A DNA stretch of 16,031 nucleotides from Candidatus Bathyarchaeota archaeon (GCA_030641425.1 DAOWHM010000130.1:1-16031); one strand, 5' to 3'; positions 1-8,012 are shown, counted from the first letter of the stretch. Notes: generated by a model from the sequence alone, not told the origin. A program made the numbers and translations.

Positions 1-72
1 AATCCTTTACTTCTTCGACTATGGAGAGAGAATTACAACAATTGATTGAGTGCCTTGTTTTTACGTAATTAA

Positions 73-84
73 GTTTAAATTTAT
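73..84 (+). promoter_or_regulatory. Putative box A (TATA) of the proteasome beta gene
   Basis: An A/T-only stretch reading GTTTAAATTTAT lies about 40-50 nt before the TTG start at 123, a suitable distance for an archaeal TATA box with a short leader. Positions 1-72 hold no gene I can identify. All three plus-strand frames close there (stops near 43, 47 and 66), so the tail of an upstream gene may end here, but its frame cannot be chosen. Confidence 0.45.
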
Positions 85-100
85 GAGATGGCATAATCAA

Positions 101-115
101 TCTCCACTTTGGAGA
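101..115 (+). promoter_or_regulatory. Hairpin containing the psmB Shine-Dalgarno
   Basis: TCTCCA (101-106) and TGGAGA (110-115) are perfect reverse complements separated by a 3-nt loop. The GGAG at 111-114 is the ribosome binding site for the TTG start at 123, 8 nt away. If this stem forms in the mRNA it would hide the ribosome binding site. The pairing is seen directly; a regulatory role is inference. Confidence 0.35.
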
Positions 116-122
116 CGATCGC

Positions 123-743
123 TTGATTGAGCATAATCAACAACACCCATACTTCTTAATGCCTGGGGCTACAGCTCTTGGTGTAGTCTATTCTGATGGC
201 GTAATACTCGCCTCCGAAAAACGGGTCACCTATGGATATTTCGTTACAAGCAAAGCCGGGAAAAAAGTCTTCAAGATCACTGATCACATAGGAGCAACAT
301 GCGCTGGACTTGTATCCGATATGCAAAATCTGATTCGAGAAGTGGAAGCTTATGCAAACTTGTTCAAACTAGACATTAACAGAAGAATATCTGTAAGATC
401 CGCTGCAAAAGTTATGTCTAACCTTCTCTTTGGCAGACGGTTATTCCCATTGATTACTCAGACGATCATTGGAGGAGTTGATGATGAGGGACCATCGATA
501 TACGTTCTGGATATATTGGGGTCTTTGATTCCGGACACCTATGCTGCTGTGGGAACTGGTGCAGAGATAGCTATAGGAGTTCTGGAGGAGAACTACAGAG
601 AAGGTATGTCCCTTCAAGAAGTGAAAGATGTTGTGGTCCGAACTATGAAATCAGCCCTAAGTCGAGATTCTATGAGTGGTAACGGGGTTGATTTTCTGAT
701 TTTCAACAAAGAAGGCATCCTCGAAGAATCAACCAAGTTTTGA
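123..743 (+). CDS. psmB: Proteasome beta subunit, Thr1-lacking type
   Basis: 206-residue proteasome beta-family protein, a subunit of the inner rings of the 20S core that degrades unfolded proteins in the cytosol. After a short N-terminal stretch comes G15-A16-T17-A18-L19-G20, where active archaeal beta subunits read G/T-T-T-V-G. The nucleophile Thr1 is therefore replaced by Ala16. Other landmarks are kept: the ASEKR segment, the GKK lysine equivalent to Lys33, the GG-VD strand and the SRDSMSG segment equivalent to Asp166. This pattern resembles the Sulfolobus PsmB1 type, which is not self-processed and works with a second, active beta subunit. That partner is not in this window. The TTG at 123 is chosen because GGAG at 111-114 precedes it; the in-frame ATG at 159 has no ribosome binding site. 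A T6 run follows the stop. Confidence 0.93.
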   Translation: MIEHNQQHPYFLMPGATALGVVYSDGVILASEKRVTYGYFVTSKAGKKVFKITDHIGATCAGLVSDMQNLIREVEAYANLFKLDINRRISVRSAAKVMSNLLFGRRLFPLITQTIIGGVDDEGPSIYVLDILGSLIPDTYAAVGTGAEIAIGVLEENYREGMSLQEVKDVVVRTMKSALSRDSMSGNGVDFLIFNKEGILEESTKF

Positions 744-751
744 CTCTCAAG

Positions 752-757
752 TTTTTT
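752..757 (+). terminator. T-run terminator after psmB
   Basis: Six consecutive T residues begin 8 nt after the psmB stop codon, the usual form of an archaeal intrinsic terminator on the coding strand. There is no strong stem before it. The rest of 758-852 is AT-rich, with no gene seen. Confidence 0.4.
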
Positions 758-852
758 AAACAATAGTGAAAAACTCAATTTGCCTTCGAATTCAACATTT
801 ATGCCTTGTATTCAGAGGGTTTTGAAACAAATTACGAGAATTTTTTTATTAG

Positions 853-954
853 TGCGGCGAGCCGGATTCGAACCGGCGAACCCCTACGGGAAAGGATCTT
901 GAGTCCTTCGCCTTTGGCCAAATCCCTTTTTTGACCTGGCTTGGCTACCGCCGC
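853..954 (-). tRNA. tRNA-Leu(CAA) with D-loop intron
   Basis: Read on the minus strand from 954, the acceptor stem GCGGCGG (954-948) pairs with TCGCCGC (860-854), with discriminator A at 853; CCA is not encoded. The anticodon stem AAGGA/TCCTT encloses the 7-nt loop CTCAAGA with anticodon CAA (901-899), which reads UUG codons. A long class II variable arm (TCCC/GGGG stem) and the T-arm GCCGG-TTCGAAT-CCGGC confirm a leucine tRNA. The D-arm is 17 nt too long. Removing 914-930 gives a standard 85-nt tRNA-Leu with D-stem GCC/GGC and loop ending GGTCAAA. The canonical 37/38 intron site is empty. A TTTAAA box sits 27 nt upstream of the 5' end. Confidence 0.95.
914..930 (-). other. tRNA intron at a noncanonical D-loop position (about 21/22)
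   Basis: The excess D-loop sequence folds as a bulge-helix-bulge. The 4-bp central helix GGTC (936-933) with GGCC (919-916) is flanked by a 3-nt bulge AAA (932-930) and a 3-nt bulge AAA (915-913). An inner AAA/TTT stem closes a GGGA loop (926-923). Cutting after the second base of each bulge removes exactly 17 nt and restores a normal D-loop. Because both bulges are AAA, the exact cut within each bulge does not change the product. The outer helix GCC/GGC carries one unpaired A, so this is a slightly relaxed motif. Confidence 0.8.
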
Positions 955-980
955 TAACCTGCTCAAAATACGTAATAATG

Positions 981-987
981 ATTTAAA
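981..987 (-). promoter_or_regulatory. Box A of the tRNA-Leu gene
   Basis: TTTAAAT on the minus strand begins 27 nt upstream of the tRNA 5' end at 954, the expected place for a TATA box that starts transcription at or near the mature end. It shares the 138-bp gap at 955-1092 with the divergent gene at 1093. Confidence 0.55.
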
Positions 988-1042
988 CATTGCCAGTCCC
1001 ATTCGACATGACACGTGGTCCTGAAACTTTTCTTCCCCAACC

Positions 1043-1048
1043 TTTAAA
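1043..1048 (+). promoter_or_regulatory. Putative box A of the pseudo-NrdD regulator gene
   Basis: TTTAAA lies 45 nt before the TTG at 1093, predicting a start of transcription near 1068-1072 and a short leader with a weak GAAGG-type ribosome binding site at 1079-1083. Confidence 0.4.
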
Positions 1049-1092
1049 CCTGAAAGACCCAAAAGAAATAACCGCATAGAAGGCGTTTCACT

Positions 1093-3201
1093 TTGCCAAA
1101 CCCTCGAATTCACCGTATTCACAAAGCTGGTATCCGCGTGTTAAAAGCAATCTCGGCTTCCATACGCATCCAAATCCTCAACATGCTCCAAGAGAAAGGG
1201 TTCATGTCCTACTCAGAACTAATGAATTCCCTGAAACTCGACTCAACTCGTGACGCTGGACGCTTTGCCTACCACCTGAAATCTCTACTGAAAGCTGATC
1301 TAATCGAGCCAGATGTGGAAACTAGGAAATACCGCCTTACAGATCTCGGACGGCACATAATCAAGGTCACTGACGGAATAGAAGACCGAACCTACAAACG
1401 CAGGAAGATGCTAGTACGCACATCTCGCTTCTCAATGGAGGAATTTGACCGAAACAAGATCACACAGTCTTTGGTTACTGAAGCCAATGTACCCACCGAT
1501 CTAGCCCAAAAAGTAGCTCGAGAAACAGAGAAACGCCTGCAGCAGTTCAAGACAAAATATCTAACCGCCCCCCTCATTAGAGAAATCGTCAACTCGATCT
1601 TGCTGGAGAAACACTATGAGGATTATCGTCATAGTCTCACAAGATTAGGATTACCTGTTCATGAAGTTTCCCGCCTCATTGAAACTTCAAGACAAAATGT
1701 GGAGGCAATCCAAAAAACTGCTGGAAACGCAGTTATGGAAGAATACACACTTCTTAACATCTTACCCCGTGAAATATCTGATGCATATTTAAGTGGCAGT
1801 CTTTATCTCAACAACCTCGCCACATGGATTCTAAAACCTAACGAAGTCATTCATGGTCTCCCCTACTTTCTGCGATATCATAAACCGAAGACACTTGAAG
1901 CCGCTCTCAATCTCACGACCAACATAATCCGGAACATTGCCAACGAAACTATAGGGTATCAAAGCTTAGAAAATTTCAACACATACCTAGCCCCTTTTTC
2001 GAGAGGTCTTCCTCCTAATAGAATCAGGGAGCTTTTACGACTTTTTATCAAAAACTTGAATCAAAACATTCATGAGCCGACGACTTTAACTCTTGAGCTT
2101 TCTGGGGAGAATGATCACGCTGAAGAAACCCACCGTCTAACACTTCACTTACTAGAAGTTTTGGATAAAGAAAACGAATCATATCCATTAAGAAATCCAA
2201 GGATCATCGTGAAGATTAAGCATCAATCCCCTGAAATAAGTGAGGTAGATTCTTTATTCTACAAGATACATGAACTCGCTTCAAAGACTGTTCTTATACA
2301 CTTCGCGAATTTATGTTCTGAAGATCAAAGTAACGCCACCTACACAGCTTCAGGTCTAAGATTGAAAGACGATTGGCTACAAGATCAGGAATTGGATATC
2401 CAACGAACGGGAAACCTAGGTGTTGTTGTTCTTAACTTGCCAAGAATCTCTTTTGAGTCAAAAGGAAGTGAAGAGCGGTTTCTTGAACTCTTAGACAATC
2501 AACTCAGAATGGCTTCTAAAGCTCTAGAGATAAAATTCAGAGCGATTAAAAGACGGATGGAACAGGATCATTTGTCCTATTTAGGTCAGAGGGCAAATGG
2601 CGATCAATACTTCAGGTTGGAAAATGCTTCACGAGCAATAACATCCATAGGTCTCGCTGAAGCTGTTGAAGGAATAATGGTTGGTCAAGGATATGAAACT
2701 GCGGACTACGGAAAAGCCTTTGTGCTCACCGAAAGGATTTTGAGGAATATCTCTGCCTATGTCAAGAAGCAATCCAAGAAACCACAAATCAGGCTTTCAT
2801 CAGCTGTCATTCCAAATAAAATTGCGTCATACAGACTAGCAAAACTTGATGTGGAAAAGTATGGGTGGGGTGTTGTCAGGGCACATGGCGACAAGAACAG
2901 TCCATATTACGTTGATATAAACAGGGTTTCGCTAAATGAGAAGGAGCGACTTCAGTTGGAGGAACGAATACATCAACTGACCAATGGTGGACACCTAACA
3001 CTTATACGTCCACTGGACCAGCAAGTTTCAGCCGAAGCACTTCAAACTCAGACAAAACAGGTAGTGGCAGGTGGTATTCGCTTTTTCGCATACGATACGT
3101 CTGCCCTCTACTGCAACAATTGCAAAAGCACATTCTCTGGGGTTCAGTTGAAATGTCCTAATTGCGCCTCAACCAACATTCTCCCAGTAACTTTCTGCTA
3201 G
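1093..3201 (+). CDS. Winged-helix/ATP-cone/inactive NrdD-like fusion protein, putative nucleotide-sensing regulator
   Basis: 702 residues. Residues 11-92 form a winged helix-turn-helix of the archaeal ArsR-like kind, with FAYHLKSLLKADLI as recognition helix and wing start, then Y-x-LT-x-x-G. Residues 107-197 form an ATP-cone (VRTS...FDRNKI... then LTAPLIREIV...TRLGLP), closely matching the cone of the nrdD product at 3457. The remainder aligns with class III ribonucleotide reductase, for example FNTYLAPFSRGLPP (295-308) and GNLGVVVLNLPRISFESKG (440-458). The catalytic parts are gone: the active enzyme's CC pair (376-377) is replaced here by the TASG stretch at 418-421, the HIHDL loop by YLNNL, and the chain stops 11 residues after a C674/C677-C688/C691 zinc ribbon, before any glycyl-radical motif. 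Catalysis is therefore unlikely. I infer a transcription factor or allosteric partner that senses nucleotides through the cone. The TTG start has only a weak ribosome binding site. Confidence 0.85.
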   Translation: MPNPRIHRIHKAGIRVLKAISASIRIQILNMLQEKGFMSYSELMNSLKLDSTRDAGRFAYHLKSLLKADLIEPDVETRKYRLTDLGRHIIKVTDGIEDRTYKRRKMLVRTSRFSMEEFDRNKITQSLVTEANVPTDLAQKVARETEKRLQQFKTKYLTAPLIREIVNSILLEKHYEDYRHSLTRLGLPVHEVSRLIETSRQNVEAIQKTAGNAVMEEYTLLNILPREISDAYLSGSLYLNNLATWILKPNEVIHGLPYFLRYHKPKTLEAALNLTTNIIRNIANETIGYQSLENFNTYLAPFSRGLPPNRIRELLRLFIKNLNQNIHEPTTLTLELSGENDHAEETHRLTLHLLEVLDKENESYPLRNPRIIVKIKHQSPEISEVDSLFYKIHELASKTVLIHFANLCSEDQSNATYTASGLRLKDDWLQDQELDIQRTGNLGVVVLNLPRISFESKGSEERFLELLDNQLRMASKALEIKFRAIKRRMEQDHLSYLGQRANGDQYFRLENASRAITSIGLAEAVEGIMVGQGYETADYGKAFVLTERILRNISAYVKKQSKKPQIRLSSAVIPNKIASYRLAKLDVEKYGWGVVRAHGDKNSPYYVDINRVSLNEKERLQLEERIHQLTNGGHLTLIRPLDQQVSAEALQTQTKQVVAGGIRFFAYDTSALYCNNCKSTFSGVQLKCPNCASTNILPVTFC

Positions 3202-3456
3202 TCTACACAAATCAATCATAGTTTATACAATTTTTTGTCAAACATTCAGCGTGTCAATTCTTACTAGTTAAACTACAGAATTTTATACAGGATAATCTAA
3301 AAAATTTAAGTAAGCTGTCTCAACTCCAAAATTTACATATATTTGTATACAACATCCATCGTTCCAGCACATGAACCCCCATGCTTTATCACTAATCATG
3401 ACCTTAAAATTGTAAGTGTCAAGTAGTTGTAGTGTGGTGTGCTATGAGGATTTTAC
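3202..3456 (+). promoter_or_regulatory. nrdD upstream region with spaced TATACA repeats
   Basis: This 255-bp gap holds no gene. A T6 run at 3231-3236 could end the upstream transcript. TATACA occurs at 3224-3229, 3284-3289 and 3346-3351, at intervals of 60 and 62 bp. The last copy sits in the perfect 10-bp palindrome TTGTATACAA (3343-3352). The box A for nrdD could be CTTAAAAT (3403-3410). GAGG at 3446-3449 is the ribosome binding site for the ATG at 3457. The repeats are candidate operators for the regulator encoded just upstream. Confidence 0.4.
3231..3236 (+). terminator. T-run terminator after the pseudo-NrdD gene
   Basis: Six T residues lie 30 nt after the stop of the regulator gene, with no strong stem before them. 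This would separate its transcript from that of nrdD. Confidence 0.3.
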
Positions 3457-5535
3457 ATGAGCGAACAAGAATATACTGTGGACTCACTCAAATACTTCCC
3501 TAAAGTCAGAACTTCAGGGATAATGTTCGATGACTTCAATATTAATCGAATCAAAGAATCCCTGCTTAAGGAAACTGAGCTTACGAATGAAGTTGCTGAT
3601 AAGATAGCATGTGACACAGCTGTACACATAAAAGCGTTAAATCTTGACTTTCTTTCTGCGCCGTTGATTCGCGAATTTGTGTGTGTGTCGTTACTCGAAA
3701 ATAATTTGGAAAAGGCCAGAGCAATGTACACTAGGCTTGGTCTACCACTCCATGATGTAGCCCGACTCATCCGTGCTGGCGACAAAGAAAACGCTAACCT
3801 TCAACACAACCCAGAGACTATACATAAACTTGCGGCTGACACGATTTTCGACCAATATTCACTTCTAAGTTGTCTACCACCCAACTTAGGAGATGCACAC
3901 ATTTCAGGGGCTATCCACATTCACGATCTCGAATACTTCGCAACTAGACCATTCTGTCAAGAACATGATCTACGTTTCTTTCTAAAGAAAGGATTAACCG
4001 TCGATGGGCAAGGTGTGCATACAGCTGTTGCAGGTCCTGCAAGACATCCAGAAGTGGCGATCCTCCACGCAGCGAAGGCTCTGGCAGCTGCACAAACCAA
4101 TTGGGCTGGTGGACAGGGATATGACTTCTTCAACGTTTGGCTAGCTCCGTTTGTAAGAAACATGCCCTATGAGCAGATGAAACAGCTAGCTCAAATGTTC
4201 ATATACGAAATGTCACAGATGTACGTCGCAAGAGGCGGTCAAACAGTCTTCTCCTCAATAGCGCTGGAATGTGCTGTACCAAAGATCATCTGGGATGTTC
4301 CTGTTGTCCTACCAGGAGGAAAAGTCTCTAACTCAGAGACATACAACGATTATTATGAAGAAGCCAACAACTTCTTCAATGCCATACTCGACGTTTACAT
4401 AACCGGAGACTACTTGGGAAAAATGTTCAACTTCCCCAAGTGCGAAGTAAAACTACGGCGAGAATACTTGAACAAATTCGAAGACGAATACCTCAAAGTG
4501 GCTGCCCTAGCGGCTAAATTCGGAACTCCCTACTTCCTCAACCTATGCCCAGACTACATGCCAGATATTGTAAACAGCCAATGTTGTAGGTTAATCTTCA
4601 CACCTGACAGCGATGAACTAGAAGACTTCCACAAGGGTGCCATGCGAATGGGGAGTCTTCAAGTAGTAACGATCAACCTACCCCGACTAGCTTACGAAGC
4701 AAAAGGAAATGATAACACACTCTTTGAGAAACTAGATGAAAGAATGGACCTTGCCAAGGAAGTACTCCTAATAAAACAAAAAGTTATTAAAGAAAGGATG
4801 GATGGTGGTGTGTTGCCATTCTGTGCAATGGACTGCTTCGGCGAGCCCTACTTAAATTTGTACAAACAAGTTTTGAATATAGGGTTTGTAGGTTTGAATG
4901 AGTTACTGAAAGCTCACTTAGGAAAAGAGTTACATGAAGACCCCGATGCTTGGCGTTTTGGATTACAAGTAATCAAACATATGATGAGCAGAGTGAACGC
5001 TTATGCAGAGGAAACAGGCTATCGTTTCGGATGCATTCAAACACCCGCAGAGAGTTGCGCCCACAGATTAGCCCTCATAGACCGAAAAACCTTTGGAGAA
5101 AAGGCGATTGTACAAGGAGACATTGGCAATGGGGGTATATATTACACCAACAGTTCACACATACGTCCATCGGCAGGAGTTCCATTACTAGACCGAATCA
5201 ACATTGAGGCAAGTTTCCACCCCTTAACAAAAGGAGGCGCGATTATGCATGTCTTCCTTGGTGAAAGCAACCCGTCACCAGAAGCTGTTTGGAGGTTGAT
5301 CAAACGTATTGCAACTAAATCTCTAGCAGCTTATTTCGCTTTCACCAAGGACATGACTATCTGCAGAAAATGTAATAGCGTAGAAGGCAGCCTACAGACA
5401 CGGTGCAATCGTTGCGGAGCAGAAGGCGACGACTTGGAATATTGGTCGAGGATCACGGGCTACTATCAGCAGTTGAGTGGCTGGAACGCTGGAAAATTAC
5501 AAGAGTTTAAGGATAGACACAGATACACCGTGTAA
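3457..5535 (+). CDS. nrdD: Anaerobic (class III) ribonucleoside-triphosphate reductase
   Basis: 692-residue enzyme that reduces ribonucleoside triphosphates to deoxy forms for DNA synthesis, using an oxygen-sensitive glycyl radical. Visible parts: an ATP-cone at about 16-106 (VRTS, then APLIRE, TRLGLP) for allosteric control; the HIHDL loop (154-158) and Cys167 before EHDL; GGQGYDFFNVWLAPF (218-232); the active-site pair C376-C377 in SQCCRL; a zinc ribbon C636/C639-C650/C653; and the glycyl-radical motif RITGY (665-669) with presumed radical Gly668. It appears intact and active. The activase NrdG, needed to make the radical, is not in the window. It follows a degenerate paralogue fused to a DNA-binding domain. 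The ATG at 3457 is preceded by GAGG with 7-nt spacing. Confidence 0.95.
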   Translation: MSEQEYTVDSLKYFPKVRTSGIMFDDFNINRIKESLLKETELTNEVADKIACDTAVHIKALNLDFLSAPLIREFVCVSLLENNLEKARAMYTRLGLPLHDVARLIRAGDKENANLQHNPETIHKLAADTIFDQYSLLSCLPPNLGDAHISGAIHIHDLEYFATRPFCQEHDLRFFLKKGLTVDGQGVHTAVAGPARHPEVAILHAAKALAAAQTNWAGGQGYDFFNVWLAPFVRNMPYEQMKQLAQMFIYEMSQMYVARGGQTVFSSIALECAVPKIIWDVPVVLPGGKVSNSETYNDYYEEANNFFNAILDVYITGDYLGKMFNFPKCEVKLRREYLNKFEDEYLKVAALAAKFGTPYFLNLCPDYMPDIVNSQCCRLIFTPDSDELEDFHKGAMRMGSLQVVTINLPRLAYEAKGNDNTLFEKLDERMDLAKEVLLIKQKVIKERMDGGVLPFCAMDCFGEPYLNLYKQVLNIGFVGLNELLKAHLGKELHEDPDAWRFGLQVIKHMMSRVNAYAEETGYRFGCIQTPAESCAHRLALIDRKTFGEKAIVQGDIGNGGIYYTNSSHIRPSAGVPLLDRINIEASFHPLTKGGAIMHVFLGESNPSPEAVWRLIKRIATKSLAAYFAFTKDMTICRKCNSVEGSLQTRCNRCGAEGDDLEYWSRITGYYQQLSGWNAGKLQEFKDRHRYTV

Positions 5536-5601
5536 GCACTTTCTCCGTTGGGATAATTTACGGATTCCTCGAATGGTTAGAGCGCGAATCCAAACTGCAA
5601 A

Positions 5602-6525
<924 letters not shown>

Positions 6526-6573
6526 TTAAGCACCAGACACAAAACACGGATTTGTAGTAGATAACTCCTTTGC

Positions 6574-6596
6574 TTTCCTTCTAGACAACTAGGAAA
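6574..6596. promoter_or_regulatory. Dyad in the pyrB-pyrI divergent promoter region
   Basis: TTTCCT (6574-6579) and AGGAAA (6591-6596) are inverted copies around an 11-nt centre that also contains two CTAG units (6580-6583 region and 6589-6592 region). It lies midway between the two divergent start codons, so it could bind one regulator for both genes. This is pattern only; chance occurrence is possible. Confidence 0.25.
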
Positions 6597-6645
6597 AGTC
6601 ATATAGCCTTCTTTCGACGAATCAGTCTAAGAGGTAAACCATCAA

Positions 6646-7110
6646 ATGGCGACCAAAACTCTGCTCGTTTCAAAGATTAAGGATGGAACAGTAATCGATC
6701 ATATCACCGGTGGACACGCTTTAGATGTCGTTAAAATTCTAGGGATAACCAGACGGACAAACGGAACAGTACTGATTGCTTTGCATGTTCCTAGCAAAAG
6801 GTTAGGCAAAAAAGACATAGTGAAAGTCGAAGGAAGAGAGCTAGAACAAGAAGAGGTTGACAAAATTGCACTCTTAGCCCCCCACGCTTCAATAAATATA
6901 ATCCGTGAATACCAAGTTGCTGATAAGAAAAGAGTCAAACTACCCGACATCATTCGCGGAACGGTGAAGTGTGGTAACCCCGCCTGCATCTCCAACAGTA
7001 ATGAACCTGTCCAATCAAAATTCTATGTAAAATCCAGAGAACCTTTAGCAATAAGATGCCACTACTGTAGCTACATAATGGAGAAACATGACATTCTAGA
7101 CCAGTTCTAG
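6646..7110 (+). CDS. pyrI: Aspartate carbamoyltransferase regulatory subunit
   Basis: 154 residues, matching the usual length. The N-terminal allosteric domain (about 1-100) binds nucleoside triphosphates, typically CTP and ATP. The C-terminal zinc domain has C109, C114, C138 and C141, the same CX4C/CX2C spacing as the E. coli chain, and docks the catalytic trimers. IDHITGGHALDVVKILGI (17-34) is the typical N-terminal nucleotide-binding segment. GAGGT at 6631-6635 precedes the ATG. Its partner pyrB is divergent rather than upstream in the same operon. Its stop codon ends 1 nt from the end of the convergent NAC gene. Confidence 0.97.
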   Translation: MATKTLLVSKIKDGTVIDHITGGHALDVVKILGITRRTNGTVLIALHVPSKRLGKKDIVKVEGRELEQEEVDKIALLAPHASINIIREYQVADKKRVKLPDIIRGTVKCGNPACISNSNEPVQSKFYVKSREPLAIRCHYCSYIMEKHDILDQF

Positions 7111-7111
7111 T

Positions 7112-7468
7112 TCATTTCATCTGAAGTAAAAGAATCGCTTTTGCCAAGTCTCCTTCACTTTCCTCCAATGCATGTCTCGCCTCATCGACACTCCTTCCAG
7201 TCTGGTCAGCTACGAGTTTCACGTCTTCTTCAGGAATTGTTATCTTCTTCTTTTCATGGACTAAAGCTCTTTCAAAAATCTTTCCTCCAGTAACCTGAAA
7301 CACCTTTTGACCCTTAAGATTCAGTATCGCCACTTCTGGTTCCTCAACAATTATCTCCTTACGATCCATCTTGAATATGACCTGCTCAACATCGGGCATT
7401 GCATCCATACTCAAACCCATGCGCTTCATAAGCCGCTTAGTATCTCGTTGACTCATTCCTCTACGCAA
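7112..7468 (-). CDS. nac: Nascent polypeptide-associated complex protein
   Basis: 118-residue archaeal NAC, a ribosome-bound homodimeric factor that contacts nascent chains. The NAC domain is at about 27-67 (VIFKMDRKEIIVEEPEV..., then KVFQVTGG) and a C-terminal UBA domain at about 79-118 (EEDVKLVADQTGRSVDEA... DLAKAILLL), the standard archaeal order. The TTG at 7468 is preferred because GGTGAG at about 7476-7481 precedes it at good distance. The alternative ATG four codons later has its GAGG too close to the start. It lies 16 nt downstream of the PUA gene on the same strand, so the two are probably cotranscribed. Confidence 0.93.
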   Translation of the reverse strand: MRRGMSQRDTKRLMKRMGLSMDAMPDVEQVIFKMDRKEIIVEEPEVAILNLKGQKVFQVTGGKIFERALVHEKKKITIPEEDVKLVADQTGRSVDEARHALEESEGDLAKAILLLQMK

Positions 7469-7484
7469 ATCGACTTCTCACCAG

Positions 7485-7994
7485 CTATTGACTTTCCTGC
7501 TTCTCCTTCTTAACATTCACCCTTAGTCCCTCAGCCACACCCCGTCTGATACGAACAGCAACACCGCGCTGGAAAACCAACATCTCCTCTCCTGTGAGTA
7601 CTGCCCTTCCAACAGCTAGAACTTTACGGTGACTATCTATAACAACAACTTCTTCACGAGGTCTAATTTTGACATCACAATTGACAATATGTTTAGCAAA
7701 GACTGTTCTTCCCATGGCAATGAAATCAGCTATATCATCTTGGACTTCCACCCACGACCTGTAAGGTTTAGTCAACATGAAGCGACTTCCACCTTCCACT
7801 GTCAAAGAGAATAATCCATCGGTGGGACGGAGGGTAGCGATAAGTCTACCCCTATAATGAACATGTCTTATCCTCCCCGTCCTAGAAGCGTAGGAAACAT
7901 GCACTCCTTCAGGAAAAAGAATCCTTCCAACTCCTTGTCCAAACTGGTAATCAGCAATTGAACGAATTCTCCCCAAAGAATCCATAGCTATCAT
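7485..7994 (-). CDS. PUA domain RNA-binding protein, TgtA2/ArcS C-terminal-like
   Basis: 169 residues with two visible parts. Residues 15-75 (DYQFGQGVGRILFPEG, TGRIRHVHYRGRLIATLRPTDGLFSL in two pieces) resemble the C2 domain found beside PUA in archaeal tRNA-guanine transglycosylase and archaeosine synthase. Residues 85-165 form a PUA domain that ends in AVRIRRGVAEG. There is no catalytic domain. This matches the free-standing archaeal family of predicted RNA-binding proteins (COG1370-like). It probably binds tRNA or rRNA; the exact role is unknown. It precedes nac in a two-gene operon. The ATG at 7994 is about 25 nt from an AT-rich box, so the mRNA may be leaderless. Confidence 0.82.
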   Translation of the reverse strand: MIAMDSLGRIRSIADYQFGQGVGRILFPEGVHVSYASRTGRIRHVHYRGRLIATLRPTDGLFSLTVEGGSRFMLTKPYRSWVEVQDDIADFIAMGRTVFAKHIVNCDVKIRPREEVVVIDSHRKVLAVGRAVLTGEEMLVFQRGVAVRIRRGVAEGLRVNVKKEKQESQ

Positions 7995-8012
7995 ACAACC
8001 ATTGACTTATGC

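Noticed and set aside
913..922. Palindrome TTTGGCCAAA as a protein-binding site
   Set aside because: It lies inside the tRNA gene and is explained by the bulge-helix-bulge intron structure.
832..1122. Minus-strand open frame of 96 codons across the tRNA-Leu gene
   Set aside because: It runs through the tRNA and the divergent promoter gap and encodes nothing recognisable.
1093..3201. The first reductase-like gene as a second functional NrdD
   Set aside because: The active-site cysteines, the HIHDL loop and the glycyl-radical motif are all missing while the frame is intact over 702 codons, so it is neither a normal enzyme nor a decaying pseudogene.
5565..5597. tRNA D-arm-like string GGTTAGAGCGC inside a GGATTC/GAATCC inverted repeat between nrdD and pyrB
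   Set aside because: No acceptor stem, anticodon arm or T-arm accompanies it, and pyrB coding sequence begins right after. The 6-bp repeat with an 18-nt loop is too weak to call a terminator or an integration remnant.
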